Notes under the pieces: generated by a model | What the model saw: only the letters and a program-made list of their open reading frames with translations | What the model was told of the DNA's origin: nothing | Databases searched by the model: none | Program-made: the position numbers and the translations under genes | Origin: Paraglaciecola algarum | GTDB taxonomy: Bacteria > Pseudomonadota > Gammaproteobacteria > Enterobacterales > Alteromonadaceae | Length of the DNA: 58,649 nt | Assembly: GCF_021532655.1 (NCBI RefSeq) | Contig: NZ_JAKGAS010000017.1 | Span: 1 to 58,649, forward strand | Direction: 5' to 3' | In this document: positions 36,079 through 44,841 of the stretch, piece by piece | Layout: every line of letters begins with the position of its first letter | How positions within the stretch are numbered: position 1 is the stretch's first letter

Positions 36079-37275
36079 ATGGATCCTGAATTTTATACTC
36101 GTTTATCACAGCAAATCTCTGACACCCAGTCTCAAGGTTTGTTTAAACAAGAACGTGTAATTGCTTCGAGTCAACAAGCTAAAATTACCCTTATAAATCA
36201 AAACAATGTCATCAATTTTTGTGCTAACAATTATCTTGGTTTAGCTAATCATCCAGAGTTGATTTCTGCGGCCAAAAGAGGGTTAGATAGTCATGGTTTT
36301 GGCATGGCATCTGTAAGGTTTATTTGCGGTACGCAAGATATACATAAACAATTAGAGAATAAAATAAGTCGATTCTTAATGACCGAGGATACCATCTTGT
36401 ATCCCTCTTGTTTTGATGCGAATGGAGGTTTATTTGAAACAATTTTGGGGCCAAAGGATGCCATTATTTCTGATGCTTTAAATCATGCCAGTATTATCGA
36501 CGGTGTGCGTTTATCTAAAGCTAAGCGATATAGATATGCAAACAACGATATGCATTCACTTGAACAACAACTCATTGCTGCTGACAGGGACAGGGCCAGA
36601 ACTAAAGTTATTGCGACTGATGGTGTTTTCTCAATGGATGGGGTGATCGCTGACCTAAGTTCTATTTGTGATTTAGCTGATAAATATAGTGCCCTGGTAA
36701 TGGTAGATGATTGTCATGCAACAGGGTTTCTTGGGGAAAATGGTCGTGGTAGTCATGAATATTGCAAAGTATTAGGCAGGATAGATATTTTAACCGGTAC
36801 CTTAGGTAAAGCCTTAGGTGGCGCCTCTGGTGGGTATACCTCGGGTAAAAAAGAATTAATAGCTTGGTTACGTCAGCGTTCTCGTCCCTACCTTTTTTCT
36901 AATTCAGTTGCTCCGCCTATAGTTTTTGCCTCACTAAAAGTATTCGATATGATGGAAAATGCTGGAAGTTTAAGGCAGCAATTAAACCGCAATAGTAAAC
37001 ATTTTAGAAAACGTATGTCTGATGCTGGTTTTATATTATCTGGTCAGGATCATGCGATTATTCCAGTTATGCTGGGTGATGCTAAATTAGCTAGCATAAT
37101 GGCTGATAAAATGCTTCACAAAGGTGTTTATGTTGTAGGCTTTTCATTTCCTGTTGTACCTAAAGAGCGGGCTAGGATCCGCACTCAAATGTCTGCGGCA
37201 CACTCTATTGAGGATATTGATTTTGCAGTCGAAGCTTTCATTGAAATAGGTCGAGAACTTGGAGTGATAAAATGA
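36079..37275 (+). CDS. kbl: Glycine C-acetyltransferase (2-amino-3-ketobutyrate CoA ligase)
   Basis: Kbl, 398 residues, is a PLP enzyme of the alpha-oxoamine synthase family that cleaves 2-amino-3-ketobutyrate with CoA into glycine and acetyl-CoA. The PLP lysine lies in TGTLGKALGGASGG, and the segment VMVDDCHATGFLGENGRG holds the PLP-ring Asp. Its stop overlaps the start of tdh by 4 bases, so the two are translationally coupled and form the threonine degradation pathway. Confidence 0.96.
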   Translation: MDPEFYTRLSQQISDTQSQGLFKQERVIASSQQAKITLINQNNVINFCANNYLGLANHPELISAAKRGLDSHGFGMASVRFICGTQDIHKQLENKISRFLMTEDTILYPSCFDANGGLFETILGPKDAIISDALNHASIIDGVRLSKAKRYRYANNDMHSLEQQLIAADRDRARTKVIATDGVFSMDGVIADLSSICDLADKYSALVMVDDCHATGFLGENGRGSHEYCKVLGRIDILTGTLGKALGGASGGYTSGKKELIAWLRQRSRPYLFSNSVAPPIVFASLKVFDMMENAGSLRQQLNRNSKHFRKRMSDAGFILSGQDHAIIPVMLGDAKLASIMADKMLHKGVYVVGFSFPVVPKERARIRTQMSAAHSIEDIDFAVEAFIEIGRELGVIK

Positions 37276-38294
37276 AAGCACTGGTTAAATTACATAAGCA
37301 AGCGGGTATTTGGTTAAAACAACAACCTAAACCTAAGGTTGGGCACAATGATATATTGATTCAGATCCACAAAACAGCTATTTGCGGTACCGATATGCAT
37401 ATCTATAACTGGGATGATTGGGCTAAGAATACTATTCCAGTTCCCATGATTATTGGTCATGAGTATGTTGGTGAAGTAGTCCAAATTGGCCAAGAAGTAA
37501 CAGGCTTTAGTATTGGTGATCGTGTTTCAGGTGAAGGGCACATAACTTGTGGTCACTGTCGTAATTGTCGTGCTGGGCGCAGGCATTTGTGTCGAAATAG
37601 CATTGGAGTGGGGGTGAATCGGCAGGGCGCCTTTGCAGAGTATTTGGTGATACCTGCTTTTAACGCTTTTAAAATTCCAGATAATATTCCTAGTGATTTA
37701 GCGGCTATCTTTGATCCATTCGGTAATGCTGTGCATACAGCCCTGTCTTTCGACTTAGTGGGCGAGGACGTTCTAATTACTGGTGCAGGAGCAATTGGCA
37801 TTATGGCTGCTGCAGTGGCTCATCATGTAGGTGCGCGAAATGTGGTAATTACAGATGTAAATCCTTACCGTCTATCTTTGGCTAAAGGTATAGGAGTAAC
37901 AAGGGCGGTTGATGTCTCCAAAGAGAACCTTAAAGACGTGATGCTGAGTTTAGGAATGACCGAAGGTTTTGACGTTGGCTTAGAAATGTCAGGTGTTGCA
38001 TCTGCGTTTCGAGATATGTTAGAAAATATGAATAATGGTGGCAAAATAGCTTTATTAGGGATCCCTCCAAAAGAGCTTTCAATAGATTGGAATCAAGTAA
38101 TTTTTAAAGGATTACAAATTAAAGGAATTTATGGTCGCGAAATGTTTGAAACTTGGTATAAGATGGCTAGCTTGATCCAAGGTGGCTTAGATCTGACTCC
38201 AATTATTACTCATCAATTTTCAATTGATGAATTTCAACAGGGGTTTGATATTATGGGCTCAGGGTGTTCAGGTAAGGTTATATTAAATTGGTAA
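37272..38294 (+). CDS. tdh: L-threonine 3-dehydrogenase
   Basis: Tdh, 340 residues, is a zinc-dependent medium-chain dehydrogenase that oxidises L-threonine to 2-amino-3-ketobutyrate with NAD+. The catalytic zinc site is CGTDMHIYNWD with GHEYVGEV. The structural zinc Cys cluster is CGHCRNCRAGRRHLC, and the NAD fold has GAGAIG. Partner Kbl is encoded directly upstream, overlapping by 4 bases. Confidence 0.97.
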   Translation: MKALVKLHKQAGIWLKQQPKPKVGHNDILIQIHKTAICGTDMHIYNWDDWAKNTIPVPMIIGHEYVGEVVQIGQEVTGFSIGDRVSGEGHITCGHCRNCRAGRRHLCRNSIGVGVNRQGAFAEYLVIPAFNAFKIPDNIPSDLAAIFDPFGNAVHTALSFDLVGEDVLITGAGAIGIMAAAVAHHVGARNVVITDVNPYRLSLAKGIGVTRAVDVSKENLKDVMLSLGMTEGFDVGLEMSGVASAFRDMLENMNNGGKIALLGIPPKELSIDWNQVIFKGLQIKGIYGREMFETWYKMASLIQGGLDLTPIITHQFSIDEFQQGFDIMGSGCSGKVILNW

Positions 38295-38312
38295 TTATTT
38301 GGAGGATCGCGA

Positions 38313-38642
38313 ATGGAGCAATTTGCTCATATTTCAATACAAGAAACACAAGAAAAGTTACGAGCTGGGGTAGCTAAAGTAGTTGATATTCGTGACGAAG
38401 CTTCATTCATGGCTGGTCATATTCAAGATGCAACACATCTCACCAATGGCACTTTAAATAACTTTGTGGCAGAAGTTGAATTTGATACCCCTGTAATCGT
38501 GGTTTGTTACCATGGTCATAGTAGTCAACAAGCTGCACAGTTTCTTATCCATCAAGGTTTTGAGGAAGTTTACAGTATGGATGGAGGGTTTGAGGCTTGG
38601 CGTCAAACATTACCTTTTAACAGTGCAAAAGAAGCACCTTAG
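38313..38642 (+). CDS. glpE: Thiosulfate sulfurtransferase GlpE
   Basis: This 109-residue single-domain rhodanese has the catalytic Cys65 in VVCYHGHSSQ, the same position as in E. coli GlpE. It transfers sulfur from thiosulfate to thiol or cyanide acceptors. GGAGG lies 8-10 nt before the ATG. The glpG rhomboid gene begins 2 bases after its stop, as in enterobacteria. Confidence 0.94.
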   Translation: MEQFAHISIQETQEKLRAGVAKVVDIRDEASFMAGHIQDATHLTNGTLNNFVAEVEFDTPVIVVCYHGHSSQQAAQFLIHQGFEEVYSMDGGFEAWRQTLPFNSAKEAP

Positions 38643-38644
38643 AT

Positions 38645-39490
38645 TTGTCTGACTCAATTAAACTAGTTGCATTTTCAAAAGAGCAACCCGCACGACTATT
38701 AACGCATTACCTTCTAGAGAGAAAGCTACAAGCAGCATATCAGTACGCGGATGGTGAGTACTGTCATTCAGTAATATTAAAAAATTTAGCTGATGAGCAA
38801 GAAGCTAAAGTTATTGCTCAAGAGTTTATTCTTAATCCCGATGATGAAAAGTATCAGTCAGCAGCGTGGCAATCTGGTGAATCAGTTGATTTAACCCCTG
38901 AAAAGAAAGTGTCGTTAAAAAATGTTACTATGGTTTTACGCTCAGCCCCTTTTACTGCGTTAATTTTACTACTATGTGCGGCTACTTTTTTATTGGCTAA
39001 TATTGGAATTACTGCTCCTTATTCTTGGTTACATATTCAGCCAATAGGTACATTAATTGACAGTCAACAATGGTGGCGATTACTTGGGCCAGCTTTACTC
39101 CATTTCTCATTACTGCATATTGTATTTAATTTGTTGTGGTGGTGGTCATTAGGTAAACAAATTGAAAGTACTTTTGGTTTGAGTAGTTTATTTTTGTTGT
39201 TTGTATTTTCTGCAGGCGTATCTAATGTGGCTCAATTGCTTATCGATGGACCAAATTTTGGTGGATTATCAGGTGTAGTTTATGCTCTTGTTGGTTGCGT
39301 CTGGTGGTTAGGCTGGTTAAAACCTAGTTGGGGAATAGGTCTTCCTAAACCAATTGTGGGCTTTATGCTTATATGGTTAGTTGTTGGTTATATTGGTATT
39401 TTACCGATAAATATGGCAAATACCGCGCATACAGTAGGTTTAGTTTGTGGTTGTTTATTCGCTTGGTTTTTAGTTAAAAAAGGCAACTAA
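38645..39490 (+). CDS. glpG: Rhomboid intramembrane serine protease GlpG
   Basis: GlpG, 281 residues, cleaves transmembrane substrates within the inner membrane. It has a soluble N-terminal domain (1-70) followed by six helices. The catalytic dyad is Ser209 (GGLSGVVYAL) and His262 (NTAHTVGL), and the WWR and HIVFNLLWWW segments match the family. The start is TTG; the next in-frame ATG would remove the cytoplasmic domain, so TTG seems right although no clear ribosome-binding site is visible. Confidence 0.93.
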   Translation: MSDSIKLVAFSKEQPARLLTHYLLERKLQAAYQYADGEYCHSVILKNLADEQEAKVIAQEFILNPDDEKYQSAAWQSGESVDLTPEKKVSLKNVTMVLRSAPFTALILLLCAATFLLANIGITAPYSWLHIQPIGTLIDSQQWWRLLGPALLHFSLLHIVFNLLWWWSLGKQIESTFGLSSLFLLFVFSAGVSNVAQLLIDGPNFGGLSGVVYALVGCVWWLGWLKPSWGIGLPKPIVGFMLIWLVVGYIGILPINMANTAHTVGLVCGCLFAWFLVKKGN

Positions 39491-39544
39491 AAGTAATTTG
39501 TTGCCGATTTAAATTGATGGGGATTTATAAAAGCAGCCTTTGGG

Positions 39545-39961
39545 CTAACTTTGATGGTATAAATATTTAGTAAAGATAACATCTTTGATCATATTTAAAC
39601 CGGTTTCTTTGCGCATTAATTCTTGTAATTTTTCTAGGCAATTTCGGCGAATATCTTCCCGTCCGGTCAAAGACCTTACTTTTTCTTCTGTTTGCCTACC
39701 AAACACTTCAATTGCTGCAGCTCTAATTAATGGAGAATGATGTTCAGCAGCTTCTAAATATTCAGCATCTTCTAACATCAATTCGATTGAAACCCGCACA
39801 AATCCTAATTTTCTGGCTGATGAACCTAAAAAATTGGTAACAATATCTGGTTCAAGACTGAAATATGCATAATTTTTCCTTTTTACATCTTGGGCATATG
39901 CCAAATTTTGGTAACTGAATAATAACAATAAGCTTGCCATGACTAGCTTGAATTTATTCAT
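39545..39961 (-). CDS. Periplasmic FliL-like protein
   Basis: The 138-residue protein has a signal peptide (about 1-23, cleavage near AYA). The rest resembles the C-terminal domain of the flagellar basal-body protein FliL: YFSLEPDIVTNF, then a long helix rich in Glu/Ala and LQELMRKETGLNMIKDVIFTKYLYH. The classical FliL transmembrane anchor is replaced by the signal peptide. No flagellar genes are adjacent. This family occurs beside glpG in related marine bacteria. Confidence 0.75.
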   Translation of the reverse strand: MNKFKLVMASLLLLFSYQNLAYAQDVKRKNYAYFSLEPDIVTNFLGSSARKLGFVRVSIELMLEDAEYLEAAEHHSPLIRAAAIEVFGRQTEEKVRSLTGREDIRRNCLEKLQELMRKETGLNMIKDVIFTKYLYHQS

Positions 39962-40113
39962 AACCTTTTTCCACCTTGAATACTTTTATAACGCTAGTGT
40001 ATCAACTTTTTATACGAACCATAAAATATATTTAGTGACTTTAGTATTAGAAGCTTCAGTCTTAGTTTGCTAATTGATATTATCAACCTAAGTTCATTCA
40101 CTAGTTAAAAATA

Positions 40114-40698
40114 TTGAATTCACCTTATAGATTTCCGGTTGGGATCTCCTCACCTTGGTTAGCGCCTAAATTGTTACCTATTCCAAATGAAAACTTACGT
40201 ACTTGGTTACTCAATTCAGGTTCGTTAACTGAAAGATTGGTTGCAAGGTGCACTGATTTTCAACTTACAATTCTTGGTCAAGAACGCATAAGTTTGACAA
40301 ATGATGAATTTTCGCAAGTATGCGAACCGGGTCAAAAATTTAATGAGCAAGACTGGTTAATTAGAGAAGTCATATTATGGGGAGACGGCACACCTTGGGT
40401 ATTCGCTCGTTCAATTATTCCGATAAGATTGTGGCAGCAGGATTTTACTGATTTAAATTCGCAGCCTTTAGGGCAAAGAATTTTTAACGATGTTAGATTT
40501 AAGCGATTACCATTTCAAATTACTAAAGTGGGTACCAATCAGTTGTTTTCTGAAAAGTTAAATGTTTCCAATAAGCATGATTTATGGGGCCGTCGTTCTG
40601 TATTTTGTTTCGAAAATTTAAAAATGATGGTGTGTGAAGTGTTTTTGCCCGATAGCCCAGCTTATACAAAAATTGGTACAGCTTTAGATGCAAAATAA
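40114..40698 (+). CDS. ubiC: Chorismate pyruvate-lyase
   Basis: UbiC, 194 residues, splits chorismate into 4-hydroxybenzoate and pyruvate, the first committed step of ubiquinone synthesis. Typical stretches are SPWLAPKLLPIPNENLRTWLLNSGSLT-like sequence near the start, REVILWGDGTPWVFARSIIP in the middle and LWGRRSVFCFENLKMMVCEVFLPD at the end. It overlaps the start of ubiA by 11 bases, giving coupled expression. Confidence 0.94.
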   Translation: MNSPYRFPVGISSPWLAPKLLPIPNENLRTWLLNSGSLTERLVARCTDFQLTILGQERISLTNDEFSQVCEPGQKFNEQDWLIREVILWGDGTPWVFARSIIPIRLWQQDFTDLNSQPLGQRIFNDVRFKRLPFQITKVGTNQLFSEKLNVSNKHDLWGRRSVFCFENLKMMVCEVFLPDSPAYTKIGTALDAK

Positions 40699-41563
40699 TC
40701 TTGTACATAATATTAAGTGGAACGCATATTGGCGTTTGATGCGAGCTGATAAGCCAGTAGGAATATACTTGTTGCTGTGGCCATGTATTTGGGCACTTTG
40801 GATTGCTTCATCTGGCTTACCTGATTTGCATATACTAATTGTATTTGTACTTGGTGTTATTGTGATGCGCTCAGCCGGTTGTGTGATCAATGATTATGCT
40901 GATCGTAAAGTTGATGGAGCGGTAAAACGAACTTCAAACCGCCCCTTAGCTTCAGGTGAATTAAGAGAAAAACAGGCCTTAGGGTTGTTTATTTTACTTA
41001 TTCTTATCGCGTTTCTATTGGTATTAACATTAACTTGGCAAACAGTTGTGATGTCAGTTGGTGGTTTATTACTGGCAACCATTTATCCATTCATGAAACG
41101 TTATACTCATCTACCACAAGTTGTCCTTGGGGCTGCTTTTGGTTGGTCTATCCCTATGGCGTTTGTGGCTACACAAGCTCCTTTTGACTGGGTTGTTTGG
41201 GCGTTGTATTTTGCCAACCTATGTTGGACTGTTGCTTACGATACTCAATATGCCATGGTGGATCGTGATGATGATATAAAGATTGGCATAAAATCGACCG
41301 CGATTTTATTTGGTCGATACGATAAATTTATTATTGCTATTTTACAACTCATTGCTGTGTTGTTATTGCTTGCAGTTGGGGAGCATTTGCAGTTTAGTTG
41401 GATGTTTTATTTGGCTATATTTATCAGTCTACTTTTATTTATGTATCAACAATGGTTAATTAAAGGCAGGCAAAGAGACTTATGTTTTAAGGCTTTCTTA
41501 CATAATCATTATGTTGGTTTGACAATCGCCATTGGCGTTATTACCCACTATACTTTTAATTAA
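40688..41563 (+). CDS. ubiA: 4-hydroxybenzoate polyprenyltransferase
   Basis: This 291-residue membrane protein attaches the polyprenyl tail to 4-hydroxybenzoate in ubiquinone synthesis. The two Asp-rich motifs are NDYADRKVDG and YDTQYAMVDRDDD. MRADKPVGIYLLLWPCIWALW at the N-terminus is characteristic. It has eight to nine helices and overlaps ubiC. Confidence 0.96.
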   Translation: MQNNLVHNIKWNAYWRLMRADKPVGIYLLLWPCIWALWIASSGLPDLHILIVFVLGVIVMRSAGCVINDYADRKVDGAVKRTSNRPLASGELREKQALGLFILLILIAFLLVLTLTWQTVVMSVGGLLLATIYPFMKRYTHLPQVVLGAAFGWSIPMAFVATQAPFDWVVWALYFANLCWTVAYDTQYAMVDRDDDIKIGIKSTAILFGRYDKFIIAILQLIAVLLLLAVGEHLQFSWMFYLAIFISLLLFMYQQWLIKGRQRDLCFKAFLHNHYVGLTIAIGVITHYTFN

Positions 41564-41656
41564 TCAGTTCTGTTCATGTATAAAGCCATATACATCACGG
41601 ATAGCAAATTCTATAGTAGAATTATCTAAAACGATAACAATAAGTATACGTGCAGT

Positions 41657-42220
41657 ATGAAAGATAAAAAGTTCCCTGTTTTAACCAGCCAAAGACTTAA
41701 GCTTGATCGGCTAACTCAGAAAGATATTAAAAATATCTTTGGAATTTTTTCAGACCCAGCGGTAATCGAACATTACGACGTTGAAATATTTAAAGATAAA
41801 AGTGAAGCCAGTGAGCTAATTAAATATTTTAACGCTTTATATGAAGGAGATGGTGGCATTCGATGGGCTATTAGGGATAAAAAAACAGGCACATTTATCG
41901 GCTCATGTGGTTATAGTAATTGGAATCCTTTCGATCACTCGGCTGTTATCAGCTACGAGTTATCTAAAACACACTGGGGTAAAGGTTATGCCAGTGAAGC
42001 ATTAACTAGTATTATCAATTTTGTATTTGATGAAAACTTTCATTTTTATGTACATAGAATTGAAGCTTTAATTTTACCTTCTAATAAGCCTTCGGAACTT
42101 TTGGCTAAGCGTCATCATTTTGAATTTGAAGGGACATTGAAAGAGAAATGTTACTGGAATAACAGCTTTCATGATATGAATATGTTTGCCTTGTTACGGA
42201 AAGATTGGTCTAAGCTATAA
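41657..42220 (+). CDS. RimJ/RimL-type GNAT acetyltransferase
   Basis: The 187-residue protein is of the Acetyltransf_3 type: LTSQRLKLDRLTQKDIKNIF at the start, SYELSKTHWGKGYASEA as the acetyl-CoA loop and NKPSELLAKRHHFEFEGTL near the end. Substrates may be ribosomal or other proteins' N-termini or small amines. Orthology with RimJ or RimL cannot be set from sequence alone. Confidence 0.84.
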   Translation: MKDKKFPVLTSQRLKLDRLTQKDIKNIFGIFSDPAVIEHYDVEIFKDKSEASELIKYFNALYEGDGGIRWAIRDKKTGTFIGSCGYSNWNPFDHSAVISYELSKTHWGKGYASEALTSIINFVFDENFHFYVHRIEALILPSNKPSELLAKRHHFEFEGTLKEKCYWNNSFHDMNMFALLRKDWSKL

Positions 42221-42246
42221 GTTTTATTTTAACCAGGTGTGATGGT

Positions 42247-42948
42247 CTATTTAGTTAATTGTCTTTTCTTTACCGCATGATGTGCACCATTTGCCACAAA
42301 CCTAAGTTGTAATTTCACTCTGTCTGCTACTTTTTTCTTTTGACTATCAGTGGCGTCTAATGCTTCTGCACCGGCACTGAACACTAGTTTGACCATAGCT
42401 TCAGCTTGTAAATTGGCAATTTTATATGGTAGACCGGTAGACGCTATTGTGTAATCTGTTAGTTCAACATTAAAGTGTTGGATTTCTCGCAATACTGCCG
42501 CTCGAAAAGCTGTAGATGTGCCTGTATGTTCACGTAACAACAATCTAAATACATTGTTGTTAGCCGTAATAAACTCCATAAAAGTATCTACTGAGGTACT
42601 AATTACTCCGCCACCAGAAGCAATTCTTAATCTAGCTTGGCGCATAAGTTGGCGTAAAGCCAATCCAGCCTCATCAACTAAGGTTAAGCCTAGCTCATCG
42701 ATATCCTTAAAGTGCCGGTAAAAAGAAGTGGGGGCTATGCCTGCCGCTCGAGCCACTTCTCGCAAACTTATACTCGATAAACTGCGTCGTTCATCCAATA
42801 AAGAGAAAGCTGCTTCGATTATAGCTCTGCGTGTTCTTAGTTTTTGTTCTTGGCGACTCAATGGAGATTCTTTAATGGTTGATGTTGAGTTAATTCTAAC
42901 GCGAAAAGTTAACAAATAGACACCATAAATATAAGTTAACTTGAACAT
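42247..42948 (-). CDS. fabR: TetR-family unsaturated fatty acid repressor FabR
   Basis: The protein matches E. coli FabR closely over the N-terminal HTH (ISLREVARAAGIAPTSFYRHFKDIDELGLTLVDE) and ligand domain (TSVDTFMEFI, FRLLLREHTGTS). FabR represses unsaturated fatty acid genes according to membrane composition. The 233-residue frame from 42948 adds about 30 residues before SRQEQK that E. coli FabR lacks. No Shine-Dalgarno supports this ATG, so the true start may be a downstream TTG. A FabR-like operator lies in the divergent gap to the desaturase gene. Confidence 0.93.
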   Translation of the reverse strand: MFKLTYIYGVYLLTFRVRINSTSTIKESPLSRQEQKLRTRRAIIEAAFSLLDERRSLSSISLREVARAAGIAPTSFYRHFKDIDELGLTLVDEAGLALRQLMRQARLRIASGGGVISTSVDTFMEFITANNNVFRLLLREHTGTSTAFRAAVLREIQHFNVELTDYTIASTGLPYKIANLQAEAMVKLVFSAGAEALDATDSQKKKVADRVKLQLRFVANGAHHAVKKRQLTK

Positions 42949-42981
42949 ATTACTTGCTTAAGTTTGTTAGCAAAGTAAAAT

Positions 42982-42999
42982 AGCGTACACTTGTAAGCT
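42982..42999. promoter_or_regulatory. FabR-type operator between fabR and the desaturase gene
   Basis: AGCGTACACTTGTAAGCT is a near-palindrome (7 of 9 positions symmetric) that closely resembles the enterobacterial FabR operator AGCGTACA-type sequence. It lies 14 bases upstream of the desaturase ATG and 33 bases before the fabR start, so it can control both. Confidence 0.7.
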
Positions 43000-43013
43000 G
43001 AAAGTATTTTTAA

Positions 43014-44144
43014 ATGAAAAAACCTCGCCTCCTTTTAACCAATATTTTGGTTTTTATTATTACTGGACTTATAGCCTTAATATTGGTGCCGTTTGAAGCA
43101 GTACAAAATGGTTTTGATGGAATTGAGATCGCTGCCTGTGTCGTATTAATTTATTTTTCAGGTATGTCGATTACTGCTGGTTATCACCGACTTTGGTCAC
43201 ATAAGGCCTATGAAGCAAACACTTTTGTTAAAGTAGTATTGGCGCTCGGTGGTGCTATGGCACTACAAAATAGTATTTTACATTGGTGTTCAGATCATCG
43301 AATTCATCATAGGCACGTAGACGACAATGAGCAAGACCCTTATTCAGCTAAAAAAGGGTTTTGGTACTCTCACATCGGATGGATGTTAAGAGAATATCAA
43401 ATACATCGCTATTCTGATTATAGTAATTGCCGAGATTTACAAAAAGATAAAGTGGTTATGTGGCAACACAATCACTACCTGGCCATAATGTTAATCGCCA
43501 ATTTTGGTATACCCTTGATATTAGGTTTGTTAAATGGTGATGTATGGGGCATGTTGTTGCTGGCCGGAGTGTTTCGGTTAGTGGTGGTGCATCATGTGAC
43601 ATTTTTTATTAATTCCCTTGCACACATATGGGGGCGTCAGCCCTATACCGATGGGAATACTGCTCGTGATAACGATATTTTGGCTTTTTTCACTTTTGGC
43701 GAGGGATACCATAACTACCATCATATCTTTGAATATGATTATAGAAACGGCATTAAGTGGTGGCAGTTTGATCCAACTAAATGGTTAATACGTGGTCTAT
43801 CTTATATAGGTTGGACCAAAAATTTACGACGTTGTCCTGAAGAGCGTATTGAAAAAGCCAAAGTGGCAATGCAATTAAAACTAGCTAAAGAAAAAGTTTC
43901 AAAGTTACCTAATGCTGATGAAGTTTTAGCTCGAATCCAAACAGAATATGAACTATTAGCAAAGCGTATGACTGAATATTATTCGGCTAAAAAACAATTG
44001 ATGGAATTAAAAAAGCAAAGTTTACAACGCAGTTACAAAAGTTTGGAAATTCAATATACGTATAAGGAATTGAAACAAAATTTGGCCATTCAAAAAGAAA
44101 AATGGTTACAGCTGAATAGGTTTGATTTTTTACCCGCGACATAG
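43014..44144 (+). CDS. Delta-9-type fatty acid desaturase
   Basis: This 376-residue membrane desaturase inserts a double bond in acyl chains of acyl-CoA or lipids. It carries the three His boxes HRLWSH, HRIHHRH and HNYHH in the right order and four hydrophobic helices. The C-terminal 100 residues form a charged coiled coil. Divergent fabR and the intervening operator suggest regulation by FabR. It likely adjusts membrane fluidity in cold. The neighbouring terminator at 44168 ends its transcript. Confidence 0.92.
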   Translation: MKKPRLLLTNILVFIITGLIALILVPFEAVQNGFDGIEIAACVVLIYFSGMSITAGYHRLWSHKAYEANTFVKVVLALGGAMALQNSILHWCSDHRIHHRHVDDNEQDPYSAKKGFWYSHIGWMLREYQIHRYSDYSNCRDLQKDKVVMWQHNHYLAIMLIANFGIPLILGLLNGDVWGMLLLAGVFRLVVVHHVTFFINSLAHIWGRQPYTDGNTARDNDILAFFTFGEGYHNYHHIFEYDYRNGIKWWQFDPTKWLIRGLSYIGWTKNLRRCPEERIEKAKVAMQLKLAKEKVSKLPNADEVLARIQTEYELLAKRMTEYYSAKKQLMELKKQSLQRSYKSLEIQYTYKELKQNLAIQKEKWLQLNRFDFLPAT

Positions 44145-44167
44145 AGCACTCAATTATCTTCATATGT

Positions 44168-44196
44168 AAAGGCCTCCTCCAGAAGAGGCCTTTTTA
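44168..44196 (+). terminator. Desaturase gene terminator
   Basis: The stem AAAGGCCTC / GAGGCCTTT (9 bp, 8-nt loop) is followed by TTTTTAATG. Confidence 0.85.
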
Positions 44197-44235
44197 ATGC
44201 TTTAATATTCGAAGCTCAATAGTTTTAGGTTTCAG

Positions 44236-44796
44236 ATGAACATTGTTAGTAAAATAAGCCACTGCATCGAATGTAAGGAGCATTTACCTTTTGCACCTAG
44301 ACCTATTTTTCAATATTCTGAGATTGCTCAAATAATTATTGTTGGTCAAGCACCAGGTATTAAAGCTCATCAATCTCATCTAGCTTGGAATGATGCTTCT
44401 GGTATTAGATTACGTGAGTGGTTAAATATGAGTGATAGCACTTTTTATAATAAAGAGCTGATATCAATCATTCCTATGGGGTTTTGTTATCCAGGAAGAG
44501 GTAAATCTGGTGATTTACCTCCAAGGCCAGAATGCGCAAAAAAATGGCATTCTTCATTATTGTCGAATAGTCGACCTAAGCTACAAATATTGATTGGAAA
44601 ATATGCCCAGGACTATTATTTACAAGACAAAAAGACTTTAACTGAAAGGTTAAAAAACTGGCAGGACTACTTGCCTGCTTACTTGGTACTGCCGCATCCA
44701 TCACCGAGAAACAATATTTGGTTGAAAAAGCACGCTTGGTTTGAGCAAGAAGCTCTACCTGCAATGCAAAAAGTAGTTAACAAGTACTTAAAATAA
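44236..44796 (+). CDS. Uracil-DNA glycosylase superfamily protein
   Basis: The 186-residue protein has two motifs of the UDG superfamily: GQAPG in the strand-helix region near residue 37-41 and HPSPRN near residue 154-159. It has an early Cys pair (CIEC) as in iron-sulfur UDGs, though the other Cys residues expected of family 4 are uncertain. It could remove uracil or act on another base; activity is not certain. It is a monocistronic gene between two terminators. Confidence 0.8.
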   Translation: MNIVSKISHCIECKEHLPFAPRPIFQYSEIAQIIIVGQAPGIKAHQSHLAWNDASGIRLREWLNMSDSTFYNKELISIIPMGFCYPGRGKSGDLPPRPECAKKWHSSLLSNSRPKLQILIGKYAQDYYLQDKKTLTERLKNWQDYLPAYLVLPHPSPRNNIWLKKHAWFEQEALPAMQKVVNKYLK

Positions 44797-44821
44797 AAAA
44801 GGCTGCAAGTAGCAGCCTTTT
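44795..44821. terminator. Bidirectional terminator between the UDG-like gene and purA
   Basis: AAAAGGCTGC / GCAGCCTTTT has a 5-nt loop (AAGTA) and A/T runs on both sides, so it serves both convergent genes. Confidence 0.85.
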
Positions 44822-44841
44822 AATCAATATCAATAAATCAT

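Noticed and set aside
39482..39505. GGCAAC/GTTGCC hairpin after glpG as a terminator
   Set aside because: The stem is only 6 bp, the loop long, and no T run follows; too weak to annotate.
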